Assembly (NCBI GenBank): GCA_022826725.1
Contig: JAJDUF010000006.1
Coordinates: 1-64,000, forward strand
Reading direction: 5' to 3'
DNA: 64,000 nt
From: Chloroflexota bacterium
Lineage (GTDB): Bacteria > Chloroflexota > UBA11872 > UBA12225 > JAJDUF01
Position numbers and translations under genes: made by a program. Under the pieces are notes generated by a model. It saw only the letters and a program-made list of their open reading frames with translations. It did no database searches and was not told where the DNA came from. Positions 27,670 through 36,603 of the stretch are shown in pieces (within the stretch, counting starts at the first letter, position 1; each line of letters begins with the position of its first letter).

Positions 27670-29058
27670 ATGCCGCGCAATGCGCCCCAGCCGCCCGTCG
27701 CGCCGGGCCAACCCGCGCTCTTTGACCCGCCGCCCGACCCACACCAGCCGCTCGCCGTGCGGATGCGCCCCCGCACCGTGGACGAGTTTGCCGGTCAGGA
27801 GCACTTGCTCGGTCCCGGCAAGGCCCTGCGCCGCGCCCTGGAGCAGCGCCGTCTCGGCTCGATCATCCTCTGGGGGCCGCCCGGCACCGGCAAGACCAGC
27901 CTTGCCCAACTCCTTGTCCGCGCGTTAGCGATTGAAGCCCATTCGCTCAGTGCCGTCACTTCCGGTGTCGCCGACCTCCGCCGCGTCCTCACCGCCGCTC
28001 GTCGCAGCCGCGCCCAAGGCCGCCGGACGGCCCTGGTGCTCGACGAGGCCCACAAGTGGAGCCGGACCCAGCAGGAAGTCTTGCTGCCGGCCGTCGAGGA
28101 CGGTCTGGTCCTCCTGATCGGGCTGACCAGCGAGAATCCCTATTTCGATCTGGTCCCGGCGCTCCGCTCGCGGGTCCGCATCCTCCGGCTGGAGCCGCTG
28201 CCCGCCGACACGATCAAACTGCTCCTCCAACGTGCCCTGCGCGACGAGGAGCGCGGCTTAGGCGGGGAGGACGTAGAGGTGGCGGCCGACGCGCTCGATC
28301 TGCTCGTCGCTACCTCCGGCGGCGATGCACGCATCGCGCTCAACGGCCTGGAAGCGGCCGTTGACATTGCGCCGACCGGCGCTGCCGGCCGCCGGCCCGT
28401 GACGGTCGAAACCGTCGAAACGGCCATCCAGCGCCGGCAGGTGCGCTACGACCAAACGGGCGACGACCACTATCAGACCATCTCTGCCTTCATCAAGAGC
28501 ATTCGCGGCAGCGATCCCGACGGCGCGGTCTTCTGGCTCGCCAAGATGCTCAAGGCCGGCGAGGACCCGCGCTTCATCGCCCGCCGCCTGGTCATCTCCG
28601 CCTCCGAGGATGTTGGCCTCGCCGACTCCCAGGGCCTCGTGATAGCGACGGCGGCCTACGAGGCGGTGGAGCGCGTCGGCCTGCCCGAGGCCGGCCTCAT
28701 CCTCGCCCACGCCACCGTCTATCTGGCCACGGCCCCGAAGTCCAATAGCGCCGCCAAGGCCGTGTGGCAAGCGCAAGCAGCCATCGAGTCCGGCGCCAGC
28801 CTGGAAGTACCCCTCCACCTCCGCAACGCCTCGTTCAGCGGCGCGCAGCAACTCGGCTACGGGCAAGGCTACGAGTACAGCCACGACTTCTCCAGCGATG
28901 ACCCGCGCCGCTACCGGCAGCGCTACCTACCCGCTGGCGTCTCGGGCCCGTTCTACCAACCCGGCCGCGACGGTGCCGAAGCCACCATCCGCCAGCGCCT
29001 CGCCCAGATCAAGCGCTGGCGCGCCGCCCCCTCTCCCCGCACGCACGGGCCGGAGTGA
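27670..29058 (+). CDS. rarA: Replication-associated recombination protein A (AAA+ ATPase)
   Basis: 462 residues, RarA/MgsA/WRNIP1 family, which acts at stalled replication forks. Opens with MRPRTVDEFAGQEHLLG; Walker A GPPGTGKTS; Walker B LVLDEAHKWSRTQQE, where DEIHR is usual; sensor region LIGLTSENPYF. C-terminal tetramerisation region with SASEDVGLADSQGL and PKSNSAAKA. ATG 27670 is chosen because GGAGG lies six bases upstream; a GTG at 27652 would add six residues. It follows the ABC-F gene by 34 bp on the same strand. Confidence 0.93.
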   Translation: MPRNAPQPPVAPGQPALFDPPPDPHQPLAVRMRPRTVDEFAGQEHLLGPGKALRRALEQRRLGSIILWGPPGTGKTSLAQLLVRALAIEAHSLSAVTSGVADLRRVLTAARRSRAQGRRTALVLDEAHKWSRTQQEVLLPAVEDGLVLLIGLTSENPYFDLVPALRSRVRILRLEPLPADTIKLLLQRALRDEERGLGGEDVEVAADALDLLVATSGGDARIALNGLEAAVDIAPTGAAGRRPVTVETVETAIQRRQVRYDQTGDDHYQTISAFIKSIRGSDPDGAVFWLAKMLKAGEDPRFIARRLVISASEDVGLADSQGLVIATAAYEAVERVGLPEAGLILAHATVYLATAPKSNSAAKAVWQAQAAIESGASLEVPLHLRNASFSGAQQLGYGQGYEYSHDFSSDDPRRYRQRYLPAGVSGPFYQPGRDGAEATIRQRLAQIKRWRAAPSPRTHGPE

Positions 29059-29072
29059 GAACCACTCCCCCT

Positions 29073-29147
29073 CGTCATTCCTGCGCACGCGGGAATCTAC
29101 TCCCCCTCTCTATCGCTCTGCGATGGAGAGGGGGAGGGGGGGTGAGG
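29073..29147. repeat. ATTCCTGCG hairpin plus CCCCCTCTC hairpin
   Basis: GTCATTCCTGCGCACGCGGG followed by AATCTA (29074-29098) is the ATTCCCGCG family. CCCCCTCTCTATCGCTCTGC then GATGGAGAGGGGGAGGGGGG and TGAGG (29102-29147) is the CTCTCTATCGCTC subtype, also at 39641 and 62661. Confidence 0.75.
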
Positions 29148-29249
29148 CGTGGCACCACCCGCCACTTGCCCCCACACCGCCGAGGCCGTATGCTTGCCAG
29201 GAGGCTTACCGGCGTGTCCGGGCAGCTACGCTCCTGGGAGGAAATGCCG

Positions 29250-30110
29250 ATGCAGTTCGTGGCGATGACTGAAGAACAGCAGGGATTTCTGGATACCAAC
29301 GGCTATCTCATCATCCCGGGCGTGCTCGACCAGGACATGATCGAACGCCTGACCGCAACGATAGATCGTCTCTACCAAGAGGCTGTGCGCGAGGACCGGC
29401 TCAACCAAGTCGGTGCCTTCGAGCTACGCAACTGCATTGCCCACGACGATGTCTTCCTCCCCCTGCTCGACTGGCCGGAGACGGTCTCCTTGGTGCCGTA
29501 CATCCTCGGCTGGAACGTCCAACTCGACACCTCGCACGTGATCGTCCGGCCCCCCCAAGCGTCGGACACGGCAGCCTCATACAAGGCCATCGGCTGGCAC
29601 CGCGACGGCGGCATCGCCGTCCGCCAACTGCCGGAGCCGCTGCCGCGTATGCGCCTGAAGATTTGCTATGTCCTCAGCGACCTCAGCCAACCCGGCCGCG
29701 GCAATACCCGCTTCATTCCCGGCAGCCACAAACGCCTCGGCCGCCCCTCGCATCAGGAGGGAGCCATTGACCCCGACGGCGCCATCGAGGTCCTGGCCAA
29801 TCCCGGCGATGCCGTCCTGTTCGAGAACCGCCTCTTCCACGCCGTCGGCCCCAATCTCAGCACCATCACCCGCAAGACCATCTTCATGGGCTACAGCTAC
29901 CGCTGGCTGCGCCCCCTTGACTTCGTGACCCAGCCCCCGGCGCTGATCGCCAAGGTGCAGGACGACCCCATCCGTTGGCAGCTCCTCGGCGCCTGGGCCA
30001 CCCACATGGCCTTCTCCCTGCCCAAAGACGAAGACGTGCCCCTACGCGCCTGGTGCGAAGAGCACGGCCTAGATGCGGCTTTTCCGGACATGGTAAGGCC
30101 AGCCAAATAA
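29250..30110 (+). CDS. Phytanoyl-CoA dioxygenase (PhyH) family oxygenase
   Basis: Fe(II)/2-oxoglutarate-dependent oxygenase of 286 residues. The facial triad appears as IGWHRDGG (His and Asp) and the distal His in LFHAVGPN; the 2-oxoglutarate-binding basic residue is likely in TRKTIFMGYSYRW. Start ATG 29250 has GGAGG eight bases upstream. Substrate is not predictable: this family covers phytanoyl-CoA, ectoine and many small-molecule hydroxylases. It stands alone between repeat-rich gaps and is convergent with the SDR gene. Confidence 0.9.
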   Translation: MQFVAMTEEQQGFLDTNGYLIIPGVLDQDMIERLTATIDRLYQEAVREDRLNQVGAFELRNCIAHDDVFLPLLDWPETVSLVPYILGWNVQLDTSHVIVRPPQASDTAASYKAIGWHRDGGIAVRQLPEPLPRMRLKICYVLSDLSQPGRGNTRFIPGSHKRLGRPSHQEGAIDPDGAIEVLANPGDAVLFENRLFHAVGPNLSTITRKTIFMGYSYRWLRPLDFVTQPPALIAKVQDDPIRWQLLGAWATHMAFSLPKDEDVPLRAWCEEHGLDAAFPDMVRPAK

Positions 30111-30176
30111 ACCCCGCAAGCCGGAATGACGGGCGGCGGCCTCCTCCGCTCCACTAGATTCTGTTGACATTTCCCC

Positions 30177-30202
30177 GTCATTCCCGCGAAAGCGGGAATC
30201 CA
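30177..30202. repeat. ATTCCCGCGAAAGCGGGAAT hairpin repeat
   Basis: Clean copy: GTCATTCCCGCGAAAGCGGG then AATCCA, with stem ATTCCCGC/GCGGGAAT and loop GAAA. It lies in the 30111-30358 gap between convergent genes and resembles the dRS3 type (ATTCCC-N8-GGGAAT) known from Neisseria. Confidence 0.8.
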
Positions 30203-30358
30203 GGGGCCGGAGGCCCGGATTGCGGCGGCCGCAGTGCGGAGTCGGGAGCCGGCACCGTCATCCCGGGCCGCAGACCAACCTATTTCCACAGCCATGACGA
30301 AGGGGGGTGGGCGTACTGCCTTCTAGCTCAAATGTCAACACAACCTAGCCACTCACCG

Positions 30359-31108
30359 CTAGTACGTTGCCCGCCCTCCGCTGACGTCGAAGACCGCGCC
30401 CGTGCTGAACGAGCACTCCTCCGAGGCAACCCACGCCACCAACGCCGCGATCTCCTCGACCTGGCCAGTGCGCTTCATCGGAATGCGGCTAATCATGTAC
30501 TCCACCATCGCCTCATCCGTCTGATCCAATATCGCGGTCCGCACGACGGCCGGCGTGATGCAATTGACGCGCACCTCCGTCTCGGCCAACTCCTTGCCCA
30601 GCGCCTTGGTCAGACCGATCACCCCCGCCTTGGTGGTCGAGTACGGCACCACCCGCGGATTGCCCTCCTTGCCGGCAATCGAGGCGATATTCACGATCCG
30701 ACCATACTCCTGCGCCAGCATGTGCGGAATGACGTACCGGCAGCAGACAAATACACCGCGCAGGTTGGTCCGGTAGACGCGGTCGAGGTCGTCGCAGGAA
30801 AGCTCCCACAGCGGCGCGGTCGGCCCCACGATACCCGCGTTATTCACCAGCACGTCAATCCGGCCCCAGGTCGCCATCAACTCTTCCACAGCCGCCGCGA
30901 CTCCCTCCTCGTCGCCCACGTCGGCCACCGCCAGCCGCGCCGTAATCCCCTCGGCTTCTAGCGTCTCGACGGCACGCCGACCGCCGGCCTCGTCAACGTC
31001 CACCACAAACACCTTGGCGCCCTCGCTCCCCAAGCGCCGGGCAATCCCAAAGCCAATCCCGGTCGCCGCTCCGGTCACCAGCGCCACCCGGCCGGTAAAT
31101 CGCTGCAT
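30359..31108 (-). CDS. Short-chain dehydrogenase/reductase (FabG-like)
   Basis: Classical SDR of 249 residues. TGAATGIGFGIA cofactor loop, acidic residue after beta-2 (FVVDVDEAG) indicating NAD preference, NNAGIVG, catalytic Ser in NIASIAG and YSTTK (YxxxK). Likely an alcohol or 3-hydroxyacyl dehydrogenase. It is divergent from the CoA-transferase gene; a role in the same acyl-CoA degradation route is possible but not shown. Confidence 0.92.
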   Translation of the reverse strand: MQRFTGRVALVTGAATGIGFGIARRLGSEGAKVFVVDVDEAGGRRAVETLEAEGITARLAVADVGDEEGVAAAVEELMATWGRIDVLVNNAGIVGPTAPLWELSCDDLDRVYRTNLRGVFVCCRYVIPHMLAQEYGRIVNIASIAGKEGNPRVVPYSTTKAGVIGLTKALGKELAETEVRVNCITPAVVRTAILDQTDEAMVEYMISRIPMKRTGQVEEIAALVAWVASEECSFSTGAVFDVSGGRATY

Positions 31109-31261
31109 ACCTCACTCCTATCGTCAGTCTGCTCCCGATAGTATATGGGCAGAAGGCAGGCGTACCCACGCCTGCCCCACTCTGTGCCCTCTGTGTGCTC
31201 TGTGGCTAACATTCGTGCTACAACATCGGCGCCGGAGAGCGACCACTACCGGCACGTAAGC

Positions 31262-32830
31262 ATGAGAAACAAGCCAGTTGCAGGCAAGGTCACGCCGCTT
31301 GACGAGGCCATCGCATTGGTGGAAGACGGCGCTACCGTCGCCATCGGTGGGTTCGTCGGCATCGGCCACCCCGAAGCGTTGACCGCGGGATTGGAAGCAC
31401 GCTTCCTCCGCACCGACCGGCCGCGCGGCCTCACCCTCATCTATGGGGCCGGTCAGGGCGACCGGGAACGGCGCGGCCTCAACCATCTGGGTCACGAGGG
31501 TCTACTATGCCGCGTGATCGGCGGCCACTGGGGACTCGCCCCGCGCATCTGTGAGTTGGCCTTGGCCGGCAAGATCGAAGGCTACAACTTCCCGCAAGGA
31601 GTCATCATCCACCTCTTCCGCGACATCGCCGCCGGCAAACCCGGTACCATCACCCAGGTCGGTCTCCGCACCTTTGCCGACCCGCGCCTGGAAGGCGGGC
31701 GCATCAACCCACAGGCGACCCCTACCGACTTGGTGCAGGTGGTTCACCTGAACGGTGCCGAGTACCTCTTCTACCCCCGCCTGGAGCTGGACGTCGGCCT
31801 CATCCGCGGCACGACCGCCGATCCCGACGGCAACATTAGCATGGAGCGAGAAGCGGTCTACGGCGAGATGTTGAGCATCGCCCAAGCCGTACACAACTGC
31901 GGCGGCCGCGTGATCGCCCAAGTGGAGCGAGTGAGCGCCGAGCGTCTGCCAATGCGGGCCATCAAAGTGCCCGGCATCCTCGTGGATACGGTCGTCGTCG
32001 CGGACGCGGACGCGCATTGGCAGACGTTCGCCGAGCGGTTCAACCCCGCCTACGTGGCCGATACCAGCGCCGACCTGCCGGAGCTACCCCGGCACCCCCT
32101 GGATGCCCGCAAGGTGATCGCCCGCCGGGCGGCGCTGGAGCTACGTCCCGGTGACATCGTCAACCTGGGGATCGGCCTCCCGGAGGCCGTCGCACCGGTC
32201 GCTGCCGAAGAAGGGATCATGGACGATCTCGTCCTGACCGTCGAAACCGGGGCCATTGGCGGCGTTCCCGCCGGCGGCCTATCGTTCGGCGCCTCCTACA
32301 TGCCCACCGCCTTGATAGACGCGCCGTATATGTTCGACTTCTACGACGGCGGCGGCCTCGACATCGCTTGCCTGGGGGCGGCCCAGATTGACGCGCAGGG
32401 CAACGTCAACGTCAGCCGTTTCGGTCGCGTGATGCCCGGCGCCGGTGGTTTCGTCAACATCAGCCAGAACGCCAAGCGGGTCGTCTTCTGCGGCACCTTC
32501 ACGGCCGGCGGCCTCGCGGTCACGATTGACGACGGTGCCCTACGTATCCGGCAGGAGGGCCGGCAGCAGAAGCTCGTCCGGCAGGTCGAGCAAGTGACCT
32601 TCAACGGCGCCTTTGCCCAGGCCGCCGGCCGGCCGGTCCTGTACGTCACGGAGCGGGCCGTGTTCACCCTCACCCCCGCAGGCCTGACCCTGACCGAGCT
32701 GGCCCCCGGCGTGGACCTGGAGCGCGATGTCCTCGCGCACATGGCCTTCCGACCGCGTATCGAAGCCTCCCTCCGGCCAATGGACCCCCGCCTCTTTCGC
32801 CCCGAGCCAATGCGCCTCGCTGCGGTATAG
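31262..32830 (+). CDS. Acyl-CoA:acetate/3-ketoacid CoA-transferase (fused alpha-beta, YdiF-like)
   Basis: 522 residues carrying both halves of a family I CoA-transferase. Alpha half: [16 protein letters not shown] near the N terminus. Beta half: [11 protein letters not shown] and the catalytic Glu in [13 protein letters not shown]. Such proteins (propionate CoA-transferase, YdiF) transfer CoA between short-chain acids. ATG 31262 is preferred to the upstream frame, which crosses a repeat, but its Shine-Dalgarno is weak. A thiolase follows at 33149, suggesting short-chain acyl-CoA metabolism. Confidence 0.92.
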   Translation: MRNKPVAGKVTPLDEAIALVEDGATVAIGGFVGIGHPEALTAGLEARFLRTDRPRGLTLIYGAGQGDRERRGLNHLGHEGLLCRVIGGHWGLAPRICELALAGKIEGYNFPQGVIIHLFRDIAAGKPGTITQVGLRTFADPRLEGGRINPQATPTDLVQVVHLNGAEYLFYPRLELDVGLIRGTTADPDGNISMEREAVYGEMLSIAQAVHNCGGRVIAQVERVSAERLPMRAIKVPGILVDTVVVADADAHWQTFAERFNPAYVADTSADLPELPRHPLDARKVIARRAALELRPGDIVNLGIGLPEAVAPVAAEEGIMDDLVLTVETGAIGGVPAGGLSFGASYMPTALIDAPYMFDFYDGGGLDIACLGAAQIDAQGNVNVSRFGRVMPGAGGFVNISQNAKRVVFCGTFTAGGLAVTIDDGALRIRQEGRQQKLVRQVEQVTFNGAFAQAAGRPVLYVTERAVFTLTPAGLTLTELAPGVDLERDVLAHMAFRPRIEASLRPMDPRLFRPEPMRLAAV

Positions 32831-32849
32831 CTGCGGTATAGTGAGGAGC

Positions 32850-33056
32850 ATGAAACTTCTGCCCTCTCTTCTGTCGCTCCTGGAGGTTGCCCAGCGTGAC
32901 GGTGCGGTCCGGATTCGCCGTCGGGACGGTCGTTCGTTCGTCTTGCAGCCCGAGCCGGCCGATAGCTCGCCCCTCGATGTCGCCGGCGTTGACCTCGGCG
33001 TGACCACCGAGGAGATAGTCACCATGATCCGCGAGGGCCGGGAGCGTTACGGCTGA
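32850..33056 (+). CDS. Small antitoxin-like protein without adjacent toxin
   Basis: 68 residues, MKLLPSLLSLLEVAQRDGAV to the C-terminal TTEEIVTMIREGRERYG. The layout (helical start, VRIRRRDGRSFVLQPEP strands, acidic-basic C-terminal helix) is like small Phd/prevent-host-death-type antitoxins. No toxin ORF follows; the next 90 bp are repeat and then a thiolase. It lies 19 bp after the CoA-transferase stop. Could be a remnant of a toxin-antitoxin pair or a chance ORF. Confidence 0.55.
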   Translation: MKLLPSLLSLLEVAQRDGAVRIRRRDGRSFVLQPEPADSSPLDVAGVDLGVTTEEIVTMIREGRERYG

Positions 33057-33079
33057 AGTAGGAATGCACCTCGCGGCAC

Positions 33080-33120
33080 GCCCCCTCTCCACCATGTGGA
33101 GAGGGGGCCAGGGGGCGAGG
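33080..33120. repeat. CCCCCTCTCC hairpin repeat
   Basis: CCCCCTCTCCACCATGTGGA then GAGGGGGCCAGGGGGCGAGG. The arms CCCCCTCTCCAC/GTGGAGAGGGGG pair perfectly around a CAT loop. It sits just upstream of the thiolase gene. Confidence 0.75.
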
Positions 33121-33148
33121 CCCGCCAAATCATAGGGAGACAAGAACA

Positions 33149-34345
33149 GTGAGCACCACGGACCCGGTCATCCTGTCGGCAGTGCGGACGCCGTTCGGCC
33201 GCTTTGGCGGCGTGTTCCGCGACCTGTCCGCCGTCGAGTTGGGCACCGTCACCGCACGTGCGGCCCTCGAACGCGCCCGGATTGCGCCGGACGCCGTTGA
33301 TACGGCGATGTTCGGCCAAATCTACCAGGGCGGGACCGGCATGAACCCGGCGCGTCAGGTGGCGATGGGCGTCGGCGTGCCCAATCGTGTCCCGGCCATG
33401 ACCATCAATCAAGTCTGCGCCTCCGGCTTGCAGGCCGTCGCGCTGGCCGCCCAGTCCATCCGGCTCGGCGAGGTGGAGGTCGCCTTGGCTGGCGGCATGG
33501 AGAGCATGAGCCAGGTGCCCTATGTGCTGCCCGATGCCCGTTGGGGCGCACGGCTGGGCCACGCCCGGCAGCTCGACGCCCTGCTCCACGATGGCCTCTG
33601 GGACGCCTTCCACGACTGCCACATGGCCACCACCGCCGAGGGCCTCGCCGCCGAGTTCGGCATCACCCGCGCGGCGCAGGACGAATTCGCGCTGCAGAGC
33701 CAGCGCCGCTACGCCGCGGCCCTCGCCGCCTGCCACTTTGCCGATGAGATCGTCCCGGTCGAAGTACCTCAACGCCGCGGACCGCCCCGCCGCGTAACGG
33801 CCGACGAGCACCCCCGACCGGACACGACGCTAGAGGCGCTCGCCAAGCTGCGGCCCGTCTTCGATGGCGGCTCCACTATCACCGCCGGCAACGCCGCCGG
33901 CATCAATGACGGTGCCACCGCCCTGATCGTCGCGTCACCCGCGTGGGCCGCCCGGCATGACCACACGCCCCTGGCCACCATCAGATCGGTGGCGGTCGTC
34001 GGCGTCGAGCCGCTGCGTATGGGTATCGGGCCGGTGCCGGCTATCCGCGCCGTGTTGGACCGGACGGGCTTGACCCTGGCGGACATTGACCTGCTGGAGG
34101 TGAATGAAGCCTTCGCAGCCCAAGTGCTCACCGTCGAGGCGGAGCTGGGCTGGGATCGCGCCAAGGTCAACGTCAACGGCGGCGCAATTGCCATCGGCCA
34201 CCCATTGGGAGCGAGCGGCGCGCGCGTGTTGGCAACGCTGATCTTCGAGCTAACCCGCCGTGATGCCGCACGTGGCATCGCCGCCCTGTGCGTCGGTGGC
34301 GGTATGGGCATCGCCGCGCTGGTAGAGCGACCCGCCGCGCCCTAG
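33149..34345 (+). CDS. Acetyl-CoA C-acetyltransferase (thiolase)
   Basis: 398 residues, normal thiolase length. Acyl-accepting Cys in NQVCASGLQAV, NEAFAAQ, the catalytic His in GGAIAIGHPLGASGAR, and the second Cys in LCVGGGMGIA are all intact. GTG start at 33149 with GGGAG upstream. Probably works with the fused CoA-transferase to activate and cleave acetoacetate-type compounds. Confidence 0.95.
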   Translation: MSTTDPVILSAVRTPFGRFGGVFRDLSAVELGTVTARAALERARIAPDAVDTAMFGQIYQGGTGMNPARQVAMGVGVPNRVPAMTINQVCASGLQAVALAAQSIRLGEVEVALAGGMESMSQVPYVLPDARWGARLGHARQLDALLHDGLWDAFHDCHMATTAEGLAAEFGITRAAQDEFALQSQRRYAAALAACHFADEIVPVEVPQRRGPPRRVTADEHPRPDTTLEALAKLRPVFDGGSTITAGNAAGINDGATALIVASPAWAARHDHTPLATIRSVAVVGVEPLRMGIGPVPAIRAVLDRTGLTLADIDLLEVNEAFAAQVLTVEAELGWDRAKVNVNGGAIAIGHPLGASGARVLATLIFELTRRDAARGIAALCVGGGMGIAALVERPAAP

Positions 34346-34393
34346 CACCGCCGTACCGATAGCCCGCTTAGTAAGCTGCACCGACTCGCGAGC

Positions 34394-35446
34394 CTACCCT
34401 GCGTCTTCTTGGCTCGGTCGGTTGCTCATCACGAGCACCTGCGTCGTTGAGTTTGGCGTGGCACTGGTCGGCTTCACCAGAGTCTGCTCCCGCACCGCCG
34501 TATGGACGTAGATAGGTACCTGCGCGCGTAAGGCGAGCGCGATGGCGTCGCTTGGACGCGCGTCAATCTCCTCCGTCTGACCGTCGCGAGCGACGACAAC
34601 CGCCGCGAAGAACGTCTCTTGCTCCCACTTGGTGACGCGCACCTCCTGAATCGCAGCGCCGAAAGCCGTCGCCAGGCTCACCATGAGATCGTGGCTCATC
34701 GGTCGCGGTATTGGCAATTCTTGGAGCTTGAAGATGATCGCCTCGGCCTCGGCCCGCCCAATAGTGATGGGCAGCATGTGGTCGCTCACCGGCTCCTTGA
34801 GCACCACCGCCCAGGACCTGATGTTCTTGTCGTCAATGTCAGCGTGCTGGGTATCCGCCTCCTCGAGCACCGCCGCTCGGGAGGTGTCGTCAATCTCAAA
34901 GCGAACGCTGTCCACGACCATCTCGTCATACGTCATCGCCAACCTCCTCGACCGCCTGCGTCCGCTGGGAGCATAGGGTGGCCGGTCGAACTCGGCGTAG
35001 CCCTCGCTCGTCAGCTGCGCCAGCTCGCGCCGCAGCCGGCCACGCGCATGGTGGAGCCGTCCGCGGACGGTGCTCGCCGGTACCGCGAGCAGCGTGGCGA
35101 TTTCGTCATACGTCAGCCCCTCCACGTAGTGCGCCACGATGGCCCGGTGTTGCTCCCGTGGGAGGGCCGAGATCGCCCGCCCGATGGCCCGCGCCAGATC
35201 GTCGGCTTCCCAGGCTGCCTCGGCGGACGCGCCATCGCCAGCCAGATGTCGCTCGACGGCCACTGGCCTCTCCGCTAGGAGCGTCTCCTGCGCCAGGTCT
35301 TCCGCCTCCGTCCAATTCCCAATAGCCCGCGCCAAGAGCTTGTGTACGAGCGGCCAATGCCGGTCAATCAAGGCCGCGACCGCGGCGGCCTGGCCCGCGC
35401 ACGCCGCGCGTACAAGCTGGCCATCAGTCGCATCGGCGGCAGCCAT
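34394..35446 (-). CDS. Fusion of an ECF-like sigma factor lacking regions 2.3-2.4 with a bifunctional nuclease (DUF151)
   Basis: 350 residues in one open frame. Residues 1-150 resemble an ECF sigma factor: region 2 start WPLVHKLLARAIGNWTEAEDLAQETLL, then a jump straight to AERPVAVERHLAGDGAS and region 4 (ALPREQHRAIVAHYVEGLTYDEIATLL, STVRGRLHHARGRLRREL). About 40 residues expected for the -10-binding regions 2.3-2.4 are missing. Residues 171-350 form a complete BFN domain (EAEAIIFKLQ, PRPMSHDLM, EIDARPSDAIALALRAQVPIYV). An internal ATG at 34936 has GAGGAGG six bases upstream, so the BFN part may also be made alone (180 aa). Confidence 0.85.
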   Translation of the reverse strand: MAAADATDGQLVRAACAGQAAAVAALIDRHWPLVHKLLARAIGNWTEAEDLAQETLLAERPVAVERHLAGDGASAEAAWEADDLARAIGRAISALPREQHRAIVAHYVEGLTYDEIATLLAVPASTVRGRLHHARGRLRRELAQLTSEGYAEFDRPPYAPSGRRRSRRLAMTYDEMVVDSVRFEIDDTSRAAVLEEADTQHADIDDKNIRSWAVVLKEPVSDHMLPITIGRAEAEAIIFKLQELPIPRPMSHDLMVSLATAFGAAIQEVRVTKWEQETFFAAVVVARDGQTEEIDARPSDAIALALRAQVPIYVHTAVREQTLVKPTSATPNSTTQVLVMSNRPSQEDAG

Positions 35447-35590
35447 CCTCGTCCCTCACCCGTGTAGATGCCGTGCGGGCGCAGATCGTCACAGCCCACC
35501 ACCGGAACGCCTCCGGCGCCATGACCCGAAACGGAATCAGCAGACCTCAGGCTGCCATGGGGAATTCGCCGGTGTTCAGGGCGCAGCGCC

Positions 35591-36331
35591 TTACCAGCCG
35601 TATGCAAGCCGGCGGGCCAGACGCTCCGGCAAGCCGGCCCGCAGCATCTTCTGCTGCACGCGGTCTACCGGATAGGGCACCCGCCGCAAGGTGATCGTGG
35701 CAGCATCCATATCGAGGAGCATGTAGGCGGCCTCGGGATGGCCGTCGCGCGGCTGCCCCACCGCGCCGGGGTTGATAATCAGCCGCCGGTCGTCGAGGTA
35801 CAACGGCTCATCGGGCTGCGGCACGATGGTCTCGTAGGTCTGCGCGGGTGCCTCCGGCATAGGTTGCCGAAACACGAGCGGTACGTGGGTATGCCCCACC
35901 AGGCAATAGCGGCTCGCAAAGTAATCAAAGTTCAACTGTGCCAGCCGCACGTTGGTCAGATACTCCCAGACCGGGTCCAGGGGACTGCCATGCACCAAGG
36001 TAAAGTCCCCGTGCTGCTCCTCAGTCGGCAGACTGGCGAGGAACGTGCGGTCCGCCATGTTGAGCTGCTGCGCCGTCCACTGCACGGCGGTATCGGCCTC
36101 GCTGTTGAACGCCTCGGAGGAGTCCATCTTCCCGCCGGCCGCCAGGTCGTGATTGCCGGCGATGCAGATAAACTTGCCCTCACGCGCCCGCCGGATACAG
36201 ACCGCCGGGTCCGGCCCATATCCTACGAGGTCACCCAGACACCAGATCGCATCCACGGCCCCCATATCGTGGAGCACCTCATCGAGGGCCTCCAAGTTCC
36301 CGTGAATGTCCGAGAGAATTGCAATCAGCAT
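35591..36331 (-). CDS. Calcineurin-like metallophosphoesterase
   Basis: 246 residues with the dinuclear-metal motifs in order: LSDIHGNLEAL, GDLVGYGPDP, GNHDLAAGG, VHGSP and VGHTHVP. Such small proteins hydrolyse phosphodiesters or act on cyclic or nucleoside substrates; the target is unknown. Codirectional with the sigma-BFN gene 145 bp downstream. The promoter appears to lie very close to the start codon. Confidence 0.92.
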   Translation of the reverse strand: MLIAILSDIHGNLEALDEVLHDMGAVDAIWCLGDLVGYGPDPAVCIRRAREGKFICIAGNHDLAAGGKMDSSEAFNSEADTAVQWTAQQLNMADRTFLASLPTEEQHGDFTLVHGSPLDPVWEYLTNVRLAQLNFDYFASRYCLVGHTHVPLVFRQPMPEAPAQTYETIVPQPDEPLYLDDRRLIINPGAVGQPRDGHPEAAYMLLDMDAATITLRRVPYPVDRVQQKMLRAGLPERLARRLAYGW

Positions 36332-36347
36332 TGGTTGTCAAAAGTAG

Positions 36348-36353
36348 ATTATA
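36348..36353 (-). promoter_or_regulatory. Putative -10 element giving a short-leader mRNA
   Basis: On the minus strand TGTGATATAAT ends 16 bases before the ATG of the phosphoesterase. A start site 7 nt further would leave a leader of only about 10 nt, too short for a normal Shine-Dalgarno, and none is seen. Confidence 0.4.
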
Positions 36354-36542
36354 TCACAGCCCTCTCGCCCTACCCGGCACCCAAACGGAAACTGGCCACC
36401 AGCCGCGGTAGCGCATGTCGCCCCCTCCTGCAAGAGGCTGGCTGTGACCGGAAACCATATTTATTCACTGAATCATTATGCGTTCTGGCACCCACGGTAT
36501 TCGGTAAGCGTGAACGGTGTCGTGATGTAGATACCTGCTCCT

Positions 36543-36572
36543 TTGCTACGAACGCTGAGAGCCTGATATATT
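36543..36572 (+). promoter_or_regulatory. Putative promoter of the Cu/Zn SOD gene
   Basis: TTGCTA (36543-36548) and TATATT (36567-36572) with an 18-bp spacer, about 30 nt upstream of the SOD start. AAGGAG lies between them and the ATG. Confidence 0.45.
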
Positions 36573-36603
36573 TGGGCGTTCAGCCTTCACAAGGAGAAAT
36601 GCC

